Shown here piece after piece: positions 12,049 through 22,110 of a stretch of 64,000 nt of DNA. This stretch comes from Icerya purchasi (Eukaryota > Arthropoda > Insecta > Hemiptera > Monophlebidae). The position numbers and the translations under genes were made by a program. The DNA lies in NCBI GenBank assembly GCA_039619475.1, contig CM077115.1:32997083-33061082 (forward strand), given 5' to 3'. The notes below the pieces were generated by a model. It was given only the letters and a program-made list of their open reading frames with translations, had not been told where the DNA came from and ran no database searches. Positions within the stretch are counted from its first letter, which is position 1, and each line of letters opens with the position of its first letter.

Positions 12049-12516
12049 TTATAAATCATACTTAAAATCGCACATACTGCGTAATGATCGCAAAAAATTA
12101 ACTTTTAATATTTCGTACGATGCGCTCTGGTTCAACTGATTTTGCTCAAGCCCTCTGATACAAATGCGATTAAGACAAGAAGAGGAATTTTCTTTGATTT
12201 TTACAAAGGTTGGCTCGTTTACAATATTCATAAACACGTTAGAATATATCACATTGAGGTATTCAAAATTTTTGTTCGTATCTAATACATTGATATTTAT
12301 GTCACCCGCATTGATGGCAGTGTTTACTGATGAGTCAATTATCTTTGGCAAGTCATCGCTGAAATCAATAAAATCGCAAAAACAATAAATTCCTGCGACA
12401 GAAATATGGCGATTATTATCCAAATGTAACATGACACTGACTATACTTCCTGTTGATAATTTAATTTCACTATGTACGAATTTTATATCGCTTTTTAATG
12501 TAAATAATGACTCCAC
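12049..12516 (-). pseudogene. LINE endonuclease C-terminal half
   Basis: This 155-codon frame matches the second half of a LINE apurinic-type endonuclease. Visible features are the hydrophobic strand HISVAGIYC, the catalytic block INAGDININVLD (family consensus GDFN), NEPTF, and SSSCLNRICIRG in place of the usual SSCIDHIFV. The expected catalytic Asp of that last motif is Asn here, a sign of decay. There is no start of the domain, so it is a remnant. It belongs to the same LINE as the RT fragment at 6353-6639. Confidence 0.65.
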
Positions 12517-14389
12517 CTAATCTTCTCTACATTGCGCACGCATACTGTAGCCATGAATATTATACCGATCAATATCGTCGACATACAGCCGCCAGGTTTA
12601 TGTTAGAATTACGAGTACAACACTGTAATCTGCCGATTGCTCGCAAAGAAATATTAAAAATTCATCGAAGTTTTCGCGTACGCTACTAATATTCAAATTA
12701 AATAAGCGAAGTGCATGTTGTTTTCCTGTTACTGTCACTTTATTGTATCCAGTTTTTTTGTTTCACTTTATTTTTATGTATTGCACACAAACGGTAGACT
12801 GTTAAGTTATTGGAACGAAGTTCTCTTACGCAGCTCGTTGGTAGGAGTAAACTGGTAGAAAAGGCGAGGTAACGAAAATCGCGTTATGCGTCATCCGGCA
12901 GGCGACCTGCACTCTGTCCTTTTTTGGTATATACGTGTGTGTAAGTGTGTGTGTGTGTGCGATCGAGCGAGTATCGAGATTCGGGTAGCATCGTGCGCGG
13001 TCAGCTGTATAAGCTCAATTCTAAACACGTGTATATGTTATTGAATTTGAAAATTGGCGCGGTTTTTTTGTGCGACGTTAGTGCACTTCAACGAGTCTGA
13101 TGATTTATTTATTGTTTTTGTTTTAATTAATTCATACGGGATTCGTATTTTTTGTTTTAATTCGAACGGGATTAATATATTGTGTGTCATTTTTCTTTTT
13201 TTTTCGTATACTTTATGAGAATGACTTTATACTTGTATATCTACCAAAAAGTAATGGAAATTCGTTCCTACCGGGTGTCCCCCTCTAGATACCACTTCTC
13301 TTTTTTATGATTGATTAAACGATCGTGCAGTATAAAAAGCATTCTCACGAAACCACGAAAGATATCCTAAACTATCGAGTAGCGGCAGTAGTAACAAAAA
13401 CCACAATAACAACCCGGTGGAAGAAATATTAGTCTTTAAAATAAGGCAAAATAATTTAATTAGGAAATTAAAAAGATCACATTTAAGAGTGTGAATTGGG
13501 TGAATACGCAAAGGTCACATTTTACCTGCAAATATGAAAACACCGGCTCGCTAAAAATACACGTGCACACCCACACATGTACACCTGTTTAAAATGCGCT
13601 TTTGAATTTTTCTTAATTAACTTTGTTAAACCGATGTTTCCATTATCGAAACTATGAAAGTGCTAACGTTAACATGTTAGCATGTTAATATTGATTTAGG
13701 ATAGTGCAATAAGGCAGTAAAATAATCCGAAAAAAGAACTGATTTTATCATTCACGCTGATTAACATATATTACACTGTTGATTTGAATTGAGGAACCGA
13801 TTAAGGTATTAAGTTCATCATAGCGACAAACTTATAATTAATTTAACCGCAACTCCCGTAATTTTGCATAAATAAACTTTTATATTTTATTGTAAGTTTC
13901 ATTTTTCGGTTTATTGAAAGTTACAAAAATTGAATAAAATTTAATTTTTTTCTCAGTTGAATACATATTTTTAAAAACATAAAGGAGATATTTAAATTAC
14001 GAGTTCGTATAAATTACTATTTTTGAGAACGAAATTATAAAAAATCTATATAAAAAACATTTTTGATTTTGAAGTTAATCGAATTTTTCATTTTATTTCG
14101 AGTTAACTTTTTACTACCAAATGATGTGCAAATGAAATTGCGGCAGTGATGAATTCAGGAATCTGTTTCTGGGGGGGGGGCAGAGATTTTTTTATATTTT
14201 TACTGAGAATATTTTTTGGGGATATTACTGAATAAAACCAAACATGTAAAACATGATCTATTACGTAATTTAAAATAATGAAAAAGCAAGCGTGAACGAA
14301 CAATTTCAAGTAAAATAACCGATTACAAACAACAATGTTTTCTCAATTGGTTTTAAAATGATTAATTCTAATTGTAGCATTAAAGAACA
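12517..14389. other. Gene-free stretch with a short (GT)n
   Basis: I see no coding region. Contents are a short (tg)n tract near 12943-12960, AT-rich non-coding sequence, and a small local palindrome near 13670-13690 (gttaacatgttagcatgttaa). A G10 run lies at about 14170. Confidence 0.6.
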
Positions 14390-14649
14390 CAAGGGCGTCG
14401 CCAGCCGATGAGCCAGGGAGGGGCAAGATGATAGAAAGAGGATTTGAGTTATAGAAAAAATAAAATTTATAAGTTGTAAAGGATTAATATTTTATTAAAC
14501 AGGAATAAAATCTTAATTAGAACATCATTTCCGTGGGTTTATGGCAAATTGTTCATTTTTTTTTTTTTTTTTTTATTAAAATTTTCAAACCGTGGTTAGA
14601 CCCCGGGCCGTGTATAATATCTAGACTATTACGGCTCGAGAGTCTCCGG

Positions 14650-16006
14650 TTACAGGAATGCCCCTAATCCACTGTCCCTGACGAACTGGAAGACTGCACT
14701 TTGGTTCGCTTCTGAGTTTGAGAGAACATGGCTGAGGTTATCAAATCCGTGTCTCGTTCTGGAGGATTGGAATGCAGGGCAGTTTATGAGAATGTGCTCA
14801 ACCGCCGGTGGCTCTTGTGCGCGACAGAAAGGACACGTGGTTGGAGGGTGAGCGCCTTCCAACAGGTAGTCGTGGGATAGTCCCCTGTGGCCCAGGCGTA
14901 AACGGTTGAGCGCGCGATGATAAACTCGTAAGGTCCCCGGGGGGGGGGCACCATGGCTCTACGGATTTCTTTATATTCTGGTGGTAGGATGGGGTGGAGA
15001 TGTGTTCTTGTTTCCACTGTTCCATTATTTGTATTTTTACAGCTTCTGATATTTGAGGGGGCCCAAGTATGCTTTGTGGACTGGGAGCTGTAATGTTTGA
15101 TTGAGCTGCTGTGTTAACCCTTTCATTTCCTGGGATTCCCGCGTGACTTGGGACCCACAACACTACTAGATTATATCCCTTCGATTGTAGCCCCATGATG
15201 AGTGCCAAGACGTGGTCTGTTAAACCCCTCCCCGGGGCTCCCCCTTCTAACATTTTAGCCGCCACTAATGAATCTGTTATCAATAGGATGTCATGGATTG
15301 GCTCTGTGGACGCCAGGATCATTTCCAGACATAAGCGTATTGCATATAATTCGGCATCTAGGATTGAGCAGTAATCGTTCAGACGGATGGTTGTTATTGC
15401 TCCCTTCACTTCGAAAGCGCACGCAGTTGGTGACATCCCCTCGACGGGTGCTGCTTTGGCCCCATCTGTATAACATTGGATAGCGTTGCTGTACTGTCTT
15501 ATTGTTTCGCACGCGTCTTGGGTAAGTTGCTCTGACATGCCGTAGGACTTATACTTTTGCAGAACCGATAGGTTAACTGCTACAGGCTCAAGTTGCTACA
15601 GATGTAACGAGCCAGTGGCTGCTGCCTGGCATTCTGTGGAGTCGTTGACATTGACATTCTGAAGTAGCTTGGTGAGAATTGGTAGTGGGTCGTTAGTGAA
15701 CGCTGCGAGTAAGGGGGTTTCGGGATGGATATAAGGCAGCTTTAGGAATGGAATATTGCACCGCAGGGTATGCAGCGAGCGATAGAATTTCAGTGGGGGA
15801 GAGCCCGTTAGTGCACAGATACTCCTATACGGTGTTGTATAATGGGCTCCGGCGATGATTCGTAGTGCAGAGTGGTGAATTGCGTCCAGTTTTTTCAGGT
15901 TACTTAGAGACGCTGAGGAGTACACCTGGCACCCATAATTTATTTTACTTAGGATCAAGGCTTTGTAAACATTAGAGATTAATTTGGGATGAATATTGAG
16001 TTGGGG
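14650..16006 (-). pseudogene. I-clade LINE RNase H and C-terminal region
   Basis: From 16006 down, IHPKLISNVYKALILSKINYG is the post-RT region continuing directly from 20061. A stop near 15596 is followed by RNase H at 15538-15110: CYTDGAK (D), ILDAELYAIRL (E), LLITDSL (D) and VLWVPSHAGIPGNERVN. In the last motif the fourth catalytic position, normally Asp, is Asn. At 14862-14650, CPFCRAQEPP with HILINCPAF is the C-terminal Cys/His motif of RNase H LINEs. A frameshift near 14940, at a G/C run, separates it. Non-functional as it stands. Confidence 0.85.
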
Positions 16007-16095
16007 GGAGTTTGGTAGTGATTGATAAGATTCACAGTAGTGCGTTATCGCGTTCATATTTGTTGTTTAACGATTGAAAGTAATAAGACTAGATA

Positions 16096-16929
16096 ATGGA
16101 AAATAAAATAATAGAGAGATTGGACCTCATTTGGGAAGAAATCAAAGCAATAAAAACGGTATGTAATAATACTAACATTAAAATCGATAATATTAACGCG
16201 GAACTAGCGAGTCTGAAAAACGAAAATGAAATAATTAAGAAAGAGATGGAGGATATTAAAAAAGAAAAGGAATGTCTACGCGAGGAAATAAATAAGATAA
16301 ACCAATATTCGAGAAGGGACAACATTATAATACACGGAATAGCCTATGAGAAGGATGAGAACATCAAATCGAAGGTAGTTAAAATAGCGCAGGAACTAGG
16401 CGTACAATTAAAAGAATTCGATTTGAAGGCGGTGCATCGGCTACAATCGCGGGATAATATAACAGCGGCAGTAATAGTAAAATTAAATAATAGAGAGAAA
16501 AAATCACAACTGATAATTAATTCAAAGAAGAGGAAATTATGCGGCAGTGATGTAGGACTAGAGTCATCGGCGAAAATATACGTAAGTGAAGATCTAACAC
16601 AGGACACAAGAGAAAGATTACTCGCCGCGAAACAAGAACGAAAAAATGGAAACTTGGCTTTTGTGTGGGAAAGAGAAGGGAAGGTATACATAAAGACTAC
16701 TATAGATGCAAGTACGATAAGAATAGATAATATGATACAGTTGAATCAAGTACTGATGAATCACACGGAAACACAGCCGACGTTAACCAACGTGGAAGCA
16801 AAAGCGGACACGCCGATACAACAACAGCAGCAACATAAGAAAACAAAACAAGCAGTTATTGATACGTTTACCGTAGCTAATTCGAATAACGCGTCGTCAA
16901 TTATAACACGTTCGAATAAAAATAAATGA
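16096..16929 (+). CDS. RTE-clade LINE ORF1 protein (coiled coil plus RRM-like)
   Basis: A 277-residue nucleic-acid-binding ORF1 protein, expected to coat the element RNA. Residues about 5-75 form a heptad-rich coiled coil rich in Lys, Glu, Ile and Leu. Then NQYSRRDNIIIHGI opens an RRM-like/Transposase_22-type domain that includes HRLQSRDNITAAVIVKL. After KIYVSEDLT comes a basic C-terminal domain. The tail is Gln-rich (QQQQQHKK) and disordered. The first ATG is the natural start, 89 bp into the element. The stop is UGA; the next frame downstream, with no intervening stop, is the endonuclease. The frame is intact. Confidence 0.85.
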   Translation: MENKIIERLDLIWEEIKAIKTVCNNTNIKIDNINAELASLKNENEIIKKEMEDIKKEKECLREEINKINQYSRRDNIIIHGIAYEKDENIKSKVVKIAQELGVQLKEFDLKAVHRLQSRDNITAAVIVKLNNREKKSQLIINSKKRKLCGSDVGLESSAKIYVSEDLTQDTRERLLAAKQERKNGNLAFVWEREGKVYIKTTIDASTIRIDNMIQLNQVLMNHTETQPTLTNVEAKADTPIQQQQQHKKTKQAVIDTFTVANSNNASSIITRSNKNK

Positions 16930-17139
16930 AATGTAAGACCAAACTCGAACTTTTGCCCAGTCACGCCTGGTCAGCGAGGGCAAACTGGACTACACCCCTC
17001 AAACAGCACTTCACAGGATAGAGTTAAAATCAAAGGTAAAAATAAAAATAATATTAAAAAGAATTTTAAAACCGATTTTAAAAATATATTTAAAAATAAA
17101 ATTAGAAATACTCGTAATTATAGTTATAATAACGAAATA

Positions 17140-17940
17140 AAGTTAGCAAGTTTTAATGCAAGAACCCTTAAAAGTAAAGAAAATGTTATGGAAATAGAGG
17201 AAGCATTTGATAAAAAACATTTAGACGTATTAGGGCTCTCAGAAACTAAAAGACAGGGAGAAAAAATTTTAGAATTAAAATCGGCAAAAGTTCTATGCTG
17301 GACAGGTAATAATAAAGGGCAGAAGGGAGTCGGCTTCCTCATAAGTAAAAAATGCAAAAAGAACTTGATAGAATATAGAGGTTATAGTGATAGAATAGCA
17401 TTAGTAAAATTTAGAGTAGACAAATTTAGCTCATTAACGATAATCCAAGTCTACGCCCCAACATCGAACTCTGATGAGATAGAAATCGAAGAATTTTATA
17501 ATAAATTAAATAAAATTATATTAGGTCTAAGAATTAACATGAATAATCAGATTATTATAATGGGAGACTTCAATAGTCAAATAGGTATGAGAAGGTCGGA
17601 AGAGGAAAAAATTTTAGGCCCATATAATTTTGGAAGGAGAAACGCGAGAGGTGAGAAATTAGTGAAATTCTGTCTGGAAAATAATTTTAGTATTATAAAT
17701 AGTTATTTTAAGAAACGCAGAGGACGACTATGGACCTGGACCTCTCCAAACGGGAAATATAATACTCAAATAGACTACATGCTGACTAATAGCCGAGTAA
17801 ATATAAAAAACTTTGAAGTAATAAATAATTTTCAATACTATTCGGACCACAGGCCAGTGAGTTGCGAATTAGTGTTCAAAGAAAGGAGAAGGTTACCTGT
17901 GCAAAAGTTAAAAAAAAATGTATATATCGAAGGAAAATGA
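17140..17940 (+). CDS. RTE-clade LINE ORF2 endonuclease domain
   Basis: An apurinic/apyrimidinic-type endonuclease that nicks target DNA for target-primed reverse transcription. Motifs in order: KLASFNARTL (first strand), LGLSETKRQG (catalytic Glu), VQVYAP-like IIQVYAPTSN, MGDFNSQIG (catalytic Asp/Asn), TQIDYMLTN and SDHRPVSCELVF (catalytic Asp-His). The first in-frame ATG (17188) is too late, since it would drop the first strand. Open frame extends back to the UGA that ends ORF1, with no ATG between. Translation therefore needs UGA readthrough, a non-AUG start or reinitiation. The frame ends 23 bases into the RT frame. Confidence 0.85.
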   Translation, partial: KLASFNARTLKSKENVMEIEEAFDKKHLDVLGLSETKRQGEKILELKSAKVLCWTGNNKGQKGVGFLISKKCKKNLIEYRGYSDRIALVKFRVDKFSSLTIIQVYAPTSNSDEIEIEEFYNKLNKIILGLRINMNNQIIIMGDFNSQIGMRRSEEEKILGPYNFGRRNARGEKLVKFCLENNFSIINSYFKKRRGRLWTWTSPNGKYNTQIDYMLTNSRVNIKNFEVINNFQYYSDHRPVSCELVFKERRRLPVQKLKKNVYIEGK

Positions 17941-19957
17941 AGCTGAATATAACAGAGTATTTAAAAAGGTTCTGGAGACTAAACGAATAGAAGAATATCA
18001 ATTCAATATGGAAAAACTGGATGGGTTAATTAAGGAATTAATTATAAACTCAAAGAAGGAATTAATGCATAAAAAAGTATTTGGAAAAAATGGAGGGCTC
18101 CCACAAGACATTTCGGCTAAGATAGAAGAGAGACAGAGATTGATAAATAAAAGGAATAAGTCCCCAAAGGAAAGAATAGAGCTAAATTTGATGTGTAAAT
18201 TAATAAAATATAAATTAAGAACCTTCAATAAAGAGAAAGAAGTGGAGATGATAAAAAAGATTTTAGAATCAACAAAGAGTACAAAAATCATAAGGAAAAA
18301 TTTAGGACAAGGATTAAATTGGCATGTATGTTTAGCGAATAGAAATAACCTTAAAATATATAACAGACTAGATATAAACACCACCGCTACAAATTATTTC
18401 GGTAATCTCTACAAAAAAATAGACGATATGGAAGAAACGGACTTAATAAATGAAGTACAAGAAGACGAACCAAAATTCTTAAGAGAGGAAATAGAAAAGG
18501 TAGTGGGTACCTTAAAAAGCGATAAAGCAACAGGTGCAGATGAAATTACAAACGAGCAAATAAAATACGCAGGAGGAGAAATGATAGAGCTATTAACAAT
18601 TCTGTTTAACCTGATTCTAAGTAATAGGAAAATTCCTAAAAGTTGGAAAGAATCAAATATTATTTTAATTTATAAAAAAGGAAACAAAGAAAAAATGGAA
18701 AATTATAGACCAATCTGTCTAGGTTCTACCATCTCTAAAATCTTTTCAAAAGTCCTATCAAATAGAATAAAAAATATATTAGAATTCGAACAACCTCCAG
18801 AACAAGCAGGTTTCAGAAATGGTTATTCAACAATTGATCACTTACATGTTGTAAACCAATTAATCGAGAAATGTAAAGAATTCCAGATAGAGTTAAATTT
18901 ATTATTTATCGACTATACTAAAGCTTTTGATTCACTAAACCATAGATTCCTATTATCAGCATTAAAGAAACAAGGAGTCCCCGAGAATTTTAGAGCAATA
19001 ATCGATGATACGTATAAAGGCATGAAAGCTAGAATAATAACGGATAAAATAGGTAAATTTTTCGAAATAGGGAGAGGTATTAAACAAGGGGACCCGCTCT
19101 CCCCATTACTATTCTGTTCAGCACTAGAGGAAACGTTTAAGAAATTAGATTGGTCAAATAGGGGTATAAAAATAAACGGAAAATATCTAAATAACCTCAG
19201 ATTTGCTGACGACATAATATTAATATCGGATAAAATAGATGATTTACAGAGTATGCTAAACGAACTCAACGAAGCAGGAAAAGAGGCAGGTTTAAGTATA
19301 AATTTAGAAAAAACAAAATGGGTGTCAAATGGGAGTTTGAATAAAGAAATAAGATTGGATAATAAGAGGATTGAAAGACTTGACAATATTATTTATCTAG
19401 GTCAATTAATTTCGGCGGATAATAGAACAATAAAGGAGGTGGAACGTAGAATTGTACTTACCTGGCGGAAATATTGGTCCTTAAAACATATCTTTAAAGG
19501 CCCATATAGTAATAGTCTAAAATGTGCAATACTAAACAGCTGTGTAGTACCCACCCTTACTTATGGTTGTCAGACTTGGACCTTATCTACAAATTTAGAA
19601 AATAAAATAGAAAGACTGCAGAAGGCAGTAGAGAGGTCGATGTTATGCGTTAGACTAAAGGATAAAATTAAACATAAAGACATCAGGAATAAACTTAACA
19701 ATACTAGTATTTTTAATAGAATAATAAAGAGACAAAAATGGGACTGGACGGGACATATAGCTAGGATTGGAAGCGATAAATGGACAAAGATTGTAACGGA
19801 CTGGAGTCTTTATAACAAACGAAAAAGAGGAAGACAAAAATTAAGGTGGGACGATAATATTTCTAAAATGTTAGGACATAAACATTATCAAAGAGTAGCC
19901 TGGGACCGGCGTGAATGGGCACGTTTGAGGGAGGCCTTTGCCCGATATAGGGGCTAA
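17918..19957 (+). CDS. RTE-clade LINE ORF2 reverse transcriptase
   Basis: A 679-codon open frame holding the whole reverse transcriptase. Motifs: KATGADEITNEQIK, NYRPICLGSTISKIFSK, QAGFRNGYSTIDHLHVVNQL (typical of the RTE clade), FIDYTKAFDSLNH, RGIKQGDPLSPLLF, and LRFADDIILIS with both catalytic Asp. The C-terminal tail has WDWTGHIARIGSDKW, then KRGRQKLRWDDNISK and WDRREWARLREAF, again RTE-like. The frame lies one base ahead of the endonuclease frame. The switch falls at A9 (17909-17917); losing one A would fuse the two. The RT itself looks intact. Confidence 0.9.
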   Translation: MYISKENEAEYNRVFKKVLETKRIEEYQFNMEKLDGLIKELIINSKKELMHKKVFGKNGGLPQDISAKIEERQRLINKRNKSPKERIELNLMCKLIKYKLRTFNKEKEVEMIKKILESTKSTKIIRKNLGQGLNWHVCLANRNNLKIYNRLDINTTATNYFGNLYKKIDDMEETDLINEVQEDEPKFLREEIEKVVGTLKSDKATGADEITNEQIKYAGGEMIELLTILFNLILSNRKIPKSWKESNIILIYKKGNKEKMENYRPICLGSTISKIFSKVLSNRIKNILEFEQPPEQAGFRNGYSTIDHLHVVNQLIEKCKEFQIELNLLFIDYTKAFDSLNHRFLLSALKKQGVPENFRAIIDDTYKGMKARIITDKIGKFFEIGRGIKQGDPLSPLLFCSALEETFKKLDWSNRGIKINGKYLNNLRFADDIILISDKIDDLQSMLNELNEAGKEAGLSINLEKTKWVSNGSLNKEIRLDNKRIERLDNIIYLGQLISADNRTIKEVERRIVLTWRKYWSLKHIFKGPYSNSLKCAILNSCVVPTLTYGCQTWTLSTNLENKIERLQKAVERSMLCVRLKDKIKHKDIRNKLNNTSIFNRIIKRQKWDWTGHIARIGSDKWTKIVTDWSLYNKRKRGRQKLRWDDNISKMLGHKHYQRVAWDRREWARLREAFARYRG

Positions 19958-20007
19958 TAGTATTACTTATAATTTAAGATTATATTATATAGAAATATAC
20001 TTATGGC

Positions 20008-20010
<3 letters not shown>

Positions 20011-20048
<38 letters not shown>
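20011..20048 (+). repeat. (TAA)n 3' tail of the RTE
   Basis: About 12 to 13 TAA/AAT units directly precede the right target duplication. This is the expected microsatellite-like 3' end of an RTE LINE. On the minus strand it produces a run of Tyr codons that falsely extends the neighbouring LINE frame. Confidence 0.9.
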
Positions 20049-20049
<1 letters not shown>

Positions 20050-20050
<1 letters not shown>

Positions 20051-22013
20051 TGAGTTGGGGATTGGAGAGGTATCGGATTATTGACAGTAACTTTATACAT
20101 TCGGATTTTAGCTTATTAATGTGTAGGCGCCAAGTTAATCTGCTATCAAACTCCAGGCCTAGGAACCTGGCTGAAATACAGTTCGGAATTATGGTGTTGT
20201 TTATTTGGAAAAGAATCCTGTTGGTCACAGGCCGTCCCCTATAGAAATCGACACATACCGTCTTTGCGGAGGAAAAGTTTAGACCATTGACTTCTGACCA
20301 TTTTTAGAGTTTGGAGATAGTTTTCTGAAGGATTGTGTGAGATATGTGTGGATCACGAGACGCTAGGGAAATGCTAAGGTCGTCAATGAAGAGCCGGGCC
20401 GTTACTGGTGGCTGAACACAATCAGCAATGTCATTGATGTACATTATGAACAAGGTTACGCTAAGCGCAGAGCCTTGGGGTATGCCGTTCTCGATGCTCA
20501 TTGCATCAGAGACTTGAGAGTCGATTCTGACCCGTATAGTTCGGTCTGACAAGTAGTTTTGAATGAATCTTATCATTCTACCTGTCACCCGCCATCTTCG
20601 TAGTTTGTTTATTAGGCCTTGCCGCCATAGGCGGTCATAGGCTTTTTCAATGTTGAAGAATATGGTTATCAAGTGCTGTCGACTTTTGAACGCAGATAAA
20701 ATCTGCCTTTGAAGGCTCACCAGATGATTCGACGTTGATTTAGCCTTACGGCCTCCGGCTTGTATTGTGGAGAGGATATTTTTGGATTCACAAGAGGAGA
20801 CGTCTGTTGACCATTTTATCCAGGGTTTTGGATAAGGTACTCATCAGTGAGATAGGACGGTAGCTACTGGGTAGTGAAGGATCCTTATTCTGTTTTAAAA
20901 TCGGAATAACGATTGCCTCTTTCCATGAGATCGGAATGTTACCTTAGTCCCAGATCTGGTTATAGATGTTTAGCAGATATAGTCTTGCAGCCGTGGGAAG
21001 GAACTTTAGCATGAAAGGATGGATGGAATCTGCGCCAGGTGCACTTGCCTTCAGCTTATTGTCTAAGACAAAATTTAACTCGGACAAGGAGAACGGTCGA
21101 TCGTACCGATTCATGCTGTTGGGTGGTAGGAGAGGAATGATATCTTTCTTATTTGCGTGCGACAAAAAGGATGATGAGTAGGAATTGGTTGAGGAAGCAT
21201 CGGAGAAATGCTTTGCTAGTATGGACGCAACTGATGCCGTATCTGATATGATGTTGTTATTGGACTTGATATAGATTGGGGTTGGTGGCCGCTGTCTTTC
21301 GTTAAGGGATTTTATTTTCCGCCAGGTAGACGCACTGGTCGACGCGTCATTAATTGACGACATGAAGGAAAGCCAGGCTTCATGTTTTTTCGCCCTGATA
21401 ATGTGACGGGCTAAAGATCTATGCTTCTTGAATTCTATTAGATCCTGGTCAGCTTTTGTCGATTTATACTTTCTTAAGGCTCGCTTCCTGTTCGTTATTG
21501 CCTCTCTCACTTCGTCACACCACCAGGGGACCCTGCGTGGGTGCACAGCCGCAGATGACTTCGGGATTGTTGCTACTGCTGCTCTGAATAGAGCCTATGT
21601 AAATGTCTTTAAGTTCTCTTCAATAGATGGGCCGGGCTCAGAATTTATGACTAGGCTCTCCTTGTAGCCTTTCCAGTCCGCTTTGTGAAACATGTACCTT
21701 TGCACGGTCGATTGATTTCGAGGAGCCGGCCGACAGCTACCTATGTCAGGTGAGATTATAATGGGAAAGTGGTCACTGGAGTGGAGGTCATCCAAGACGC
21801 GAGACGAAATTATTGGGTAAAGTGCGGTGGTGCAGAGGGCTAGGTCAACTGTTGAAAACGTCTTTGCCGTGGAGTCGAAATGAGTAGGACCTTTTAACGA
21901 AAGGAGAGCATAGTCGTTACTGACGAGAATATCCATAATGACCGAGCCATGGTGATTTGTTGAAGCTGATCCCCAAATCGGGGAGTAGGCATTAAAATCT
22001 CCTAGAATTTCAT
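20050..22013 (-). pseudogene. I-clade LINE endonuclease and reverse transcriptase
   Basis: The endonuclease tail (22013-21595) shows GDFNAYSPIWG, STVDLALC and the SSDHFPIIIS box. The RT starts at 21546 with PWWCDEVREAI, typical of I and R1-like LINEs. It continues with APGADSIHPFMLK, SYRPISLMSTLSK and FFNIEKAYDRLW, then GIPQGSALS and an FIDD catalytic box (usual FADD; both Asp kept). The thumb region runs to RYLSNPQLN at 20060, where the RTE interrupts it and the frame resumes at 16006 on the other side. Stops at about 20944 and 20720, plus frame changes, show that it is dead. Confidence 0.85.
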
Positions 22014-22110
22014 GATTACGCGCCTATGAATACTCTTCATGGCCAGTTGATTAAAAAGTGTTAAGGCTCCGGGGGGGGGGCAGCTGCCCCCTAGCCCCCC
22101 CGCCGACGAT

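Larger units (their letters stand above)
6345..12516 (-). mobile_element. CR1/L2-like LINE split by a hAT insertion
   Basis: The minus strand carries the C-terminal half of an apurinic-type endonuclease at 12516-12049, decayed sequence to 11380, then the start of the reverse transcriptase at 6639-6353. The two parts are separated by the hAT element 6648-11371. When the hAT and one target copy are removed, the frame reads through (LISKK joined to AILSLKNKTSFGSDGI). Both ends are truncated: there is no ORF1, no endonuclease N-terminus and no RT palm. The junction, not similarity alone, shows that the two pieces are one element. Confidence 0.75.
16007..20048 (+). mobile_element. RTE-clade LINE, near full length, perfect 12-bp target duplication
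   Basis: The 4,042-bp element is flanked by identical attgagttgggg at 15995-16006 and 20049-20060. It carries an 89-bp leader, ORF1 (16096-16929), an endonuclease frame (17140-17940), an RT frame (17918-19957) and a (TAA)n tail. RTE elements characteristically end in short tandem repeats rather than poly-A. Excision of the element plus one target copy restores the I-clade LINE frame, which confirms the borders. Only one apparent disruptive lesion, an A-run slip at 17909-17917, separates it from an intact copy, so it is young. Confidence 0.93.
14556..22013 (-). mobile_element. I-clade LINE with RNase H, 5'-truncated, split by an RTE
   Basis: Reading on the minus strand from 22013: the second half of the endonuclease, the reverse transcriptase, a connection region, RNase H, a Cys/His-rich C-terminus, and a poly-A tail (T19 on the plus strand, 14556-14574). 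Without the nested RTE (16007-20048) it is about 3.4 kb. It starts inside the endonuclease (ILGDFNAYSPIWGS), so it was 5'-truncated on insertion. It landed inside a hAT-like MITE. A second copy of the same family lies at 59700-60470. Confidence 0.85.
14390..22110. mobile_element. Non-autonomous hAT-like element, copy 1, split by a LINE
   Basis: The left part (14390-14555) begins caagggcgtcgccagccgat and matches 63566-63770 closely, including the tagaaagag and aatattttattaaac blocks. The right part (about 22014-22110) resumes with attacgcgcctatgaat, tggccagttgattaaaaag and a G-run/cagctgcccc end, matching 63810-63890. Everything between is an inserted LINE. Uninterrupted relatives at 29937-30277 and 63566-63897 show that the intact unit is about 340 bp. 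About 35 bp of unit sequence is missing at the junction. Confidence 0.8.

Noticed and set aside
16089..16691. Long minus-strand frames opposite RTE ORF1 and RT (also 17124-17357, 17998-18384, 18913-19386)
   Set aside because: Antisense shadows of the intact RTE frames; Phe/Ser/Leu-rich without motifs.
16096..19957. RTE frames as a host gene or a virus
   Set aside because: Target duplication, (TAA)n tail and RTE-type RT motifs show an ordinary LINE.
20007..20228. Minus-strand frame ending in a run of Tyr codons
   Set aside because: The Tyr run is the (TAA)n tail of the RTE read backwards; the genuine LINE frame stops at 20061.
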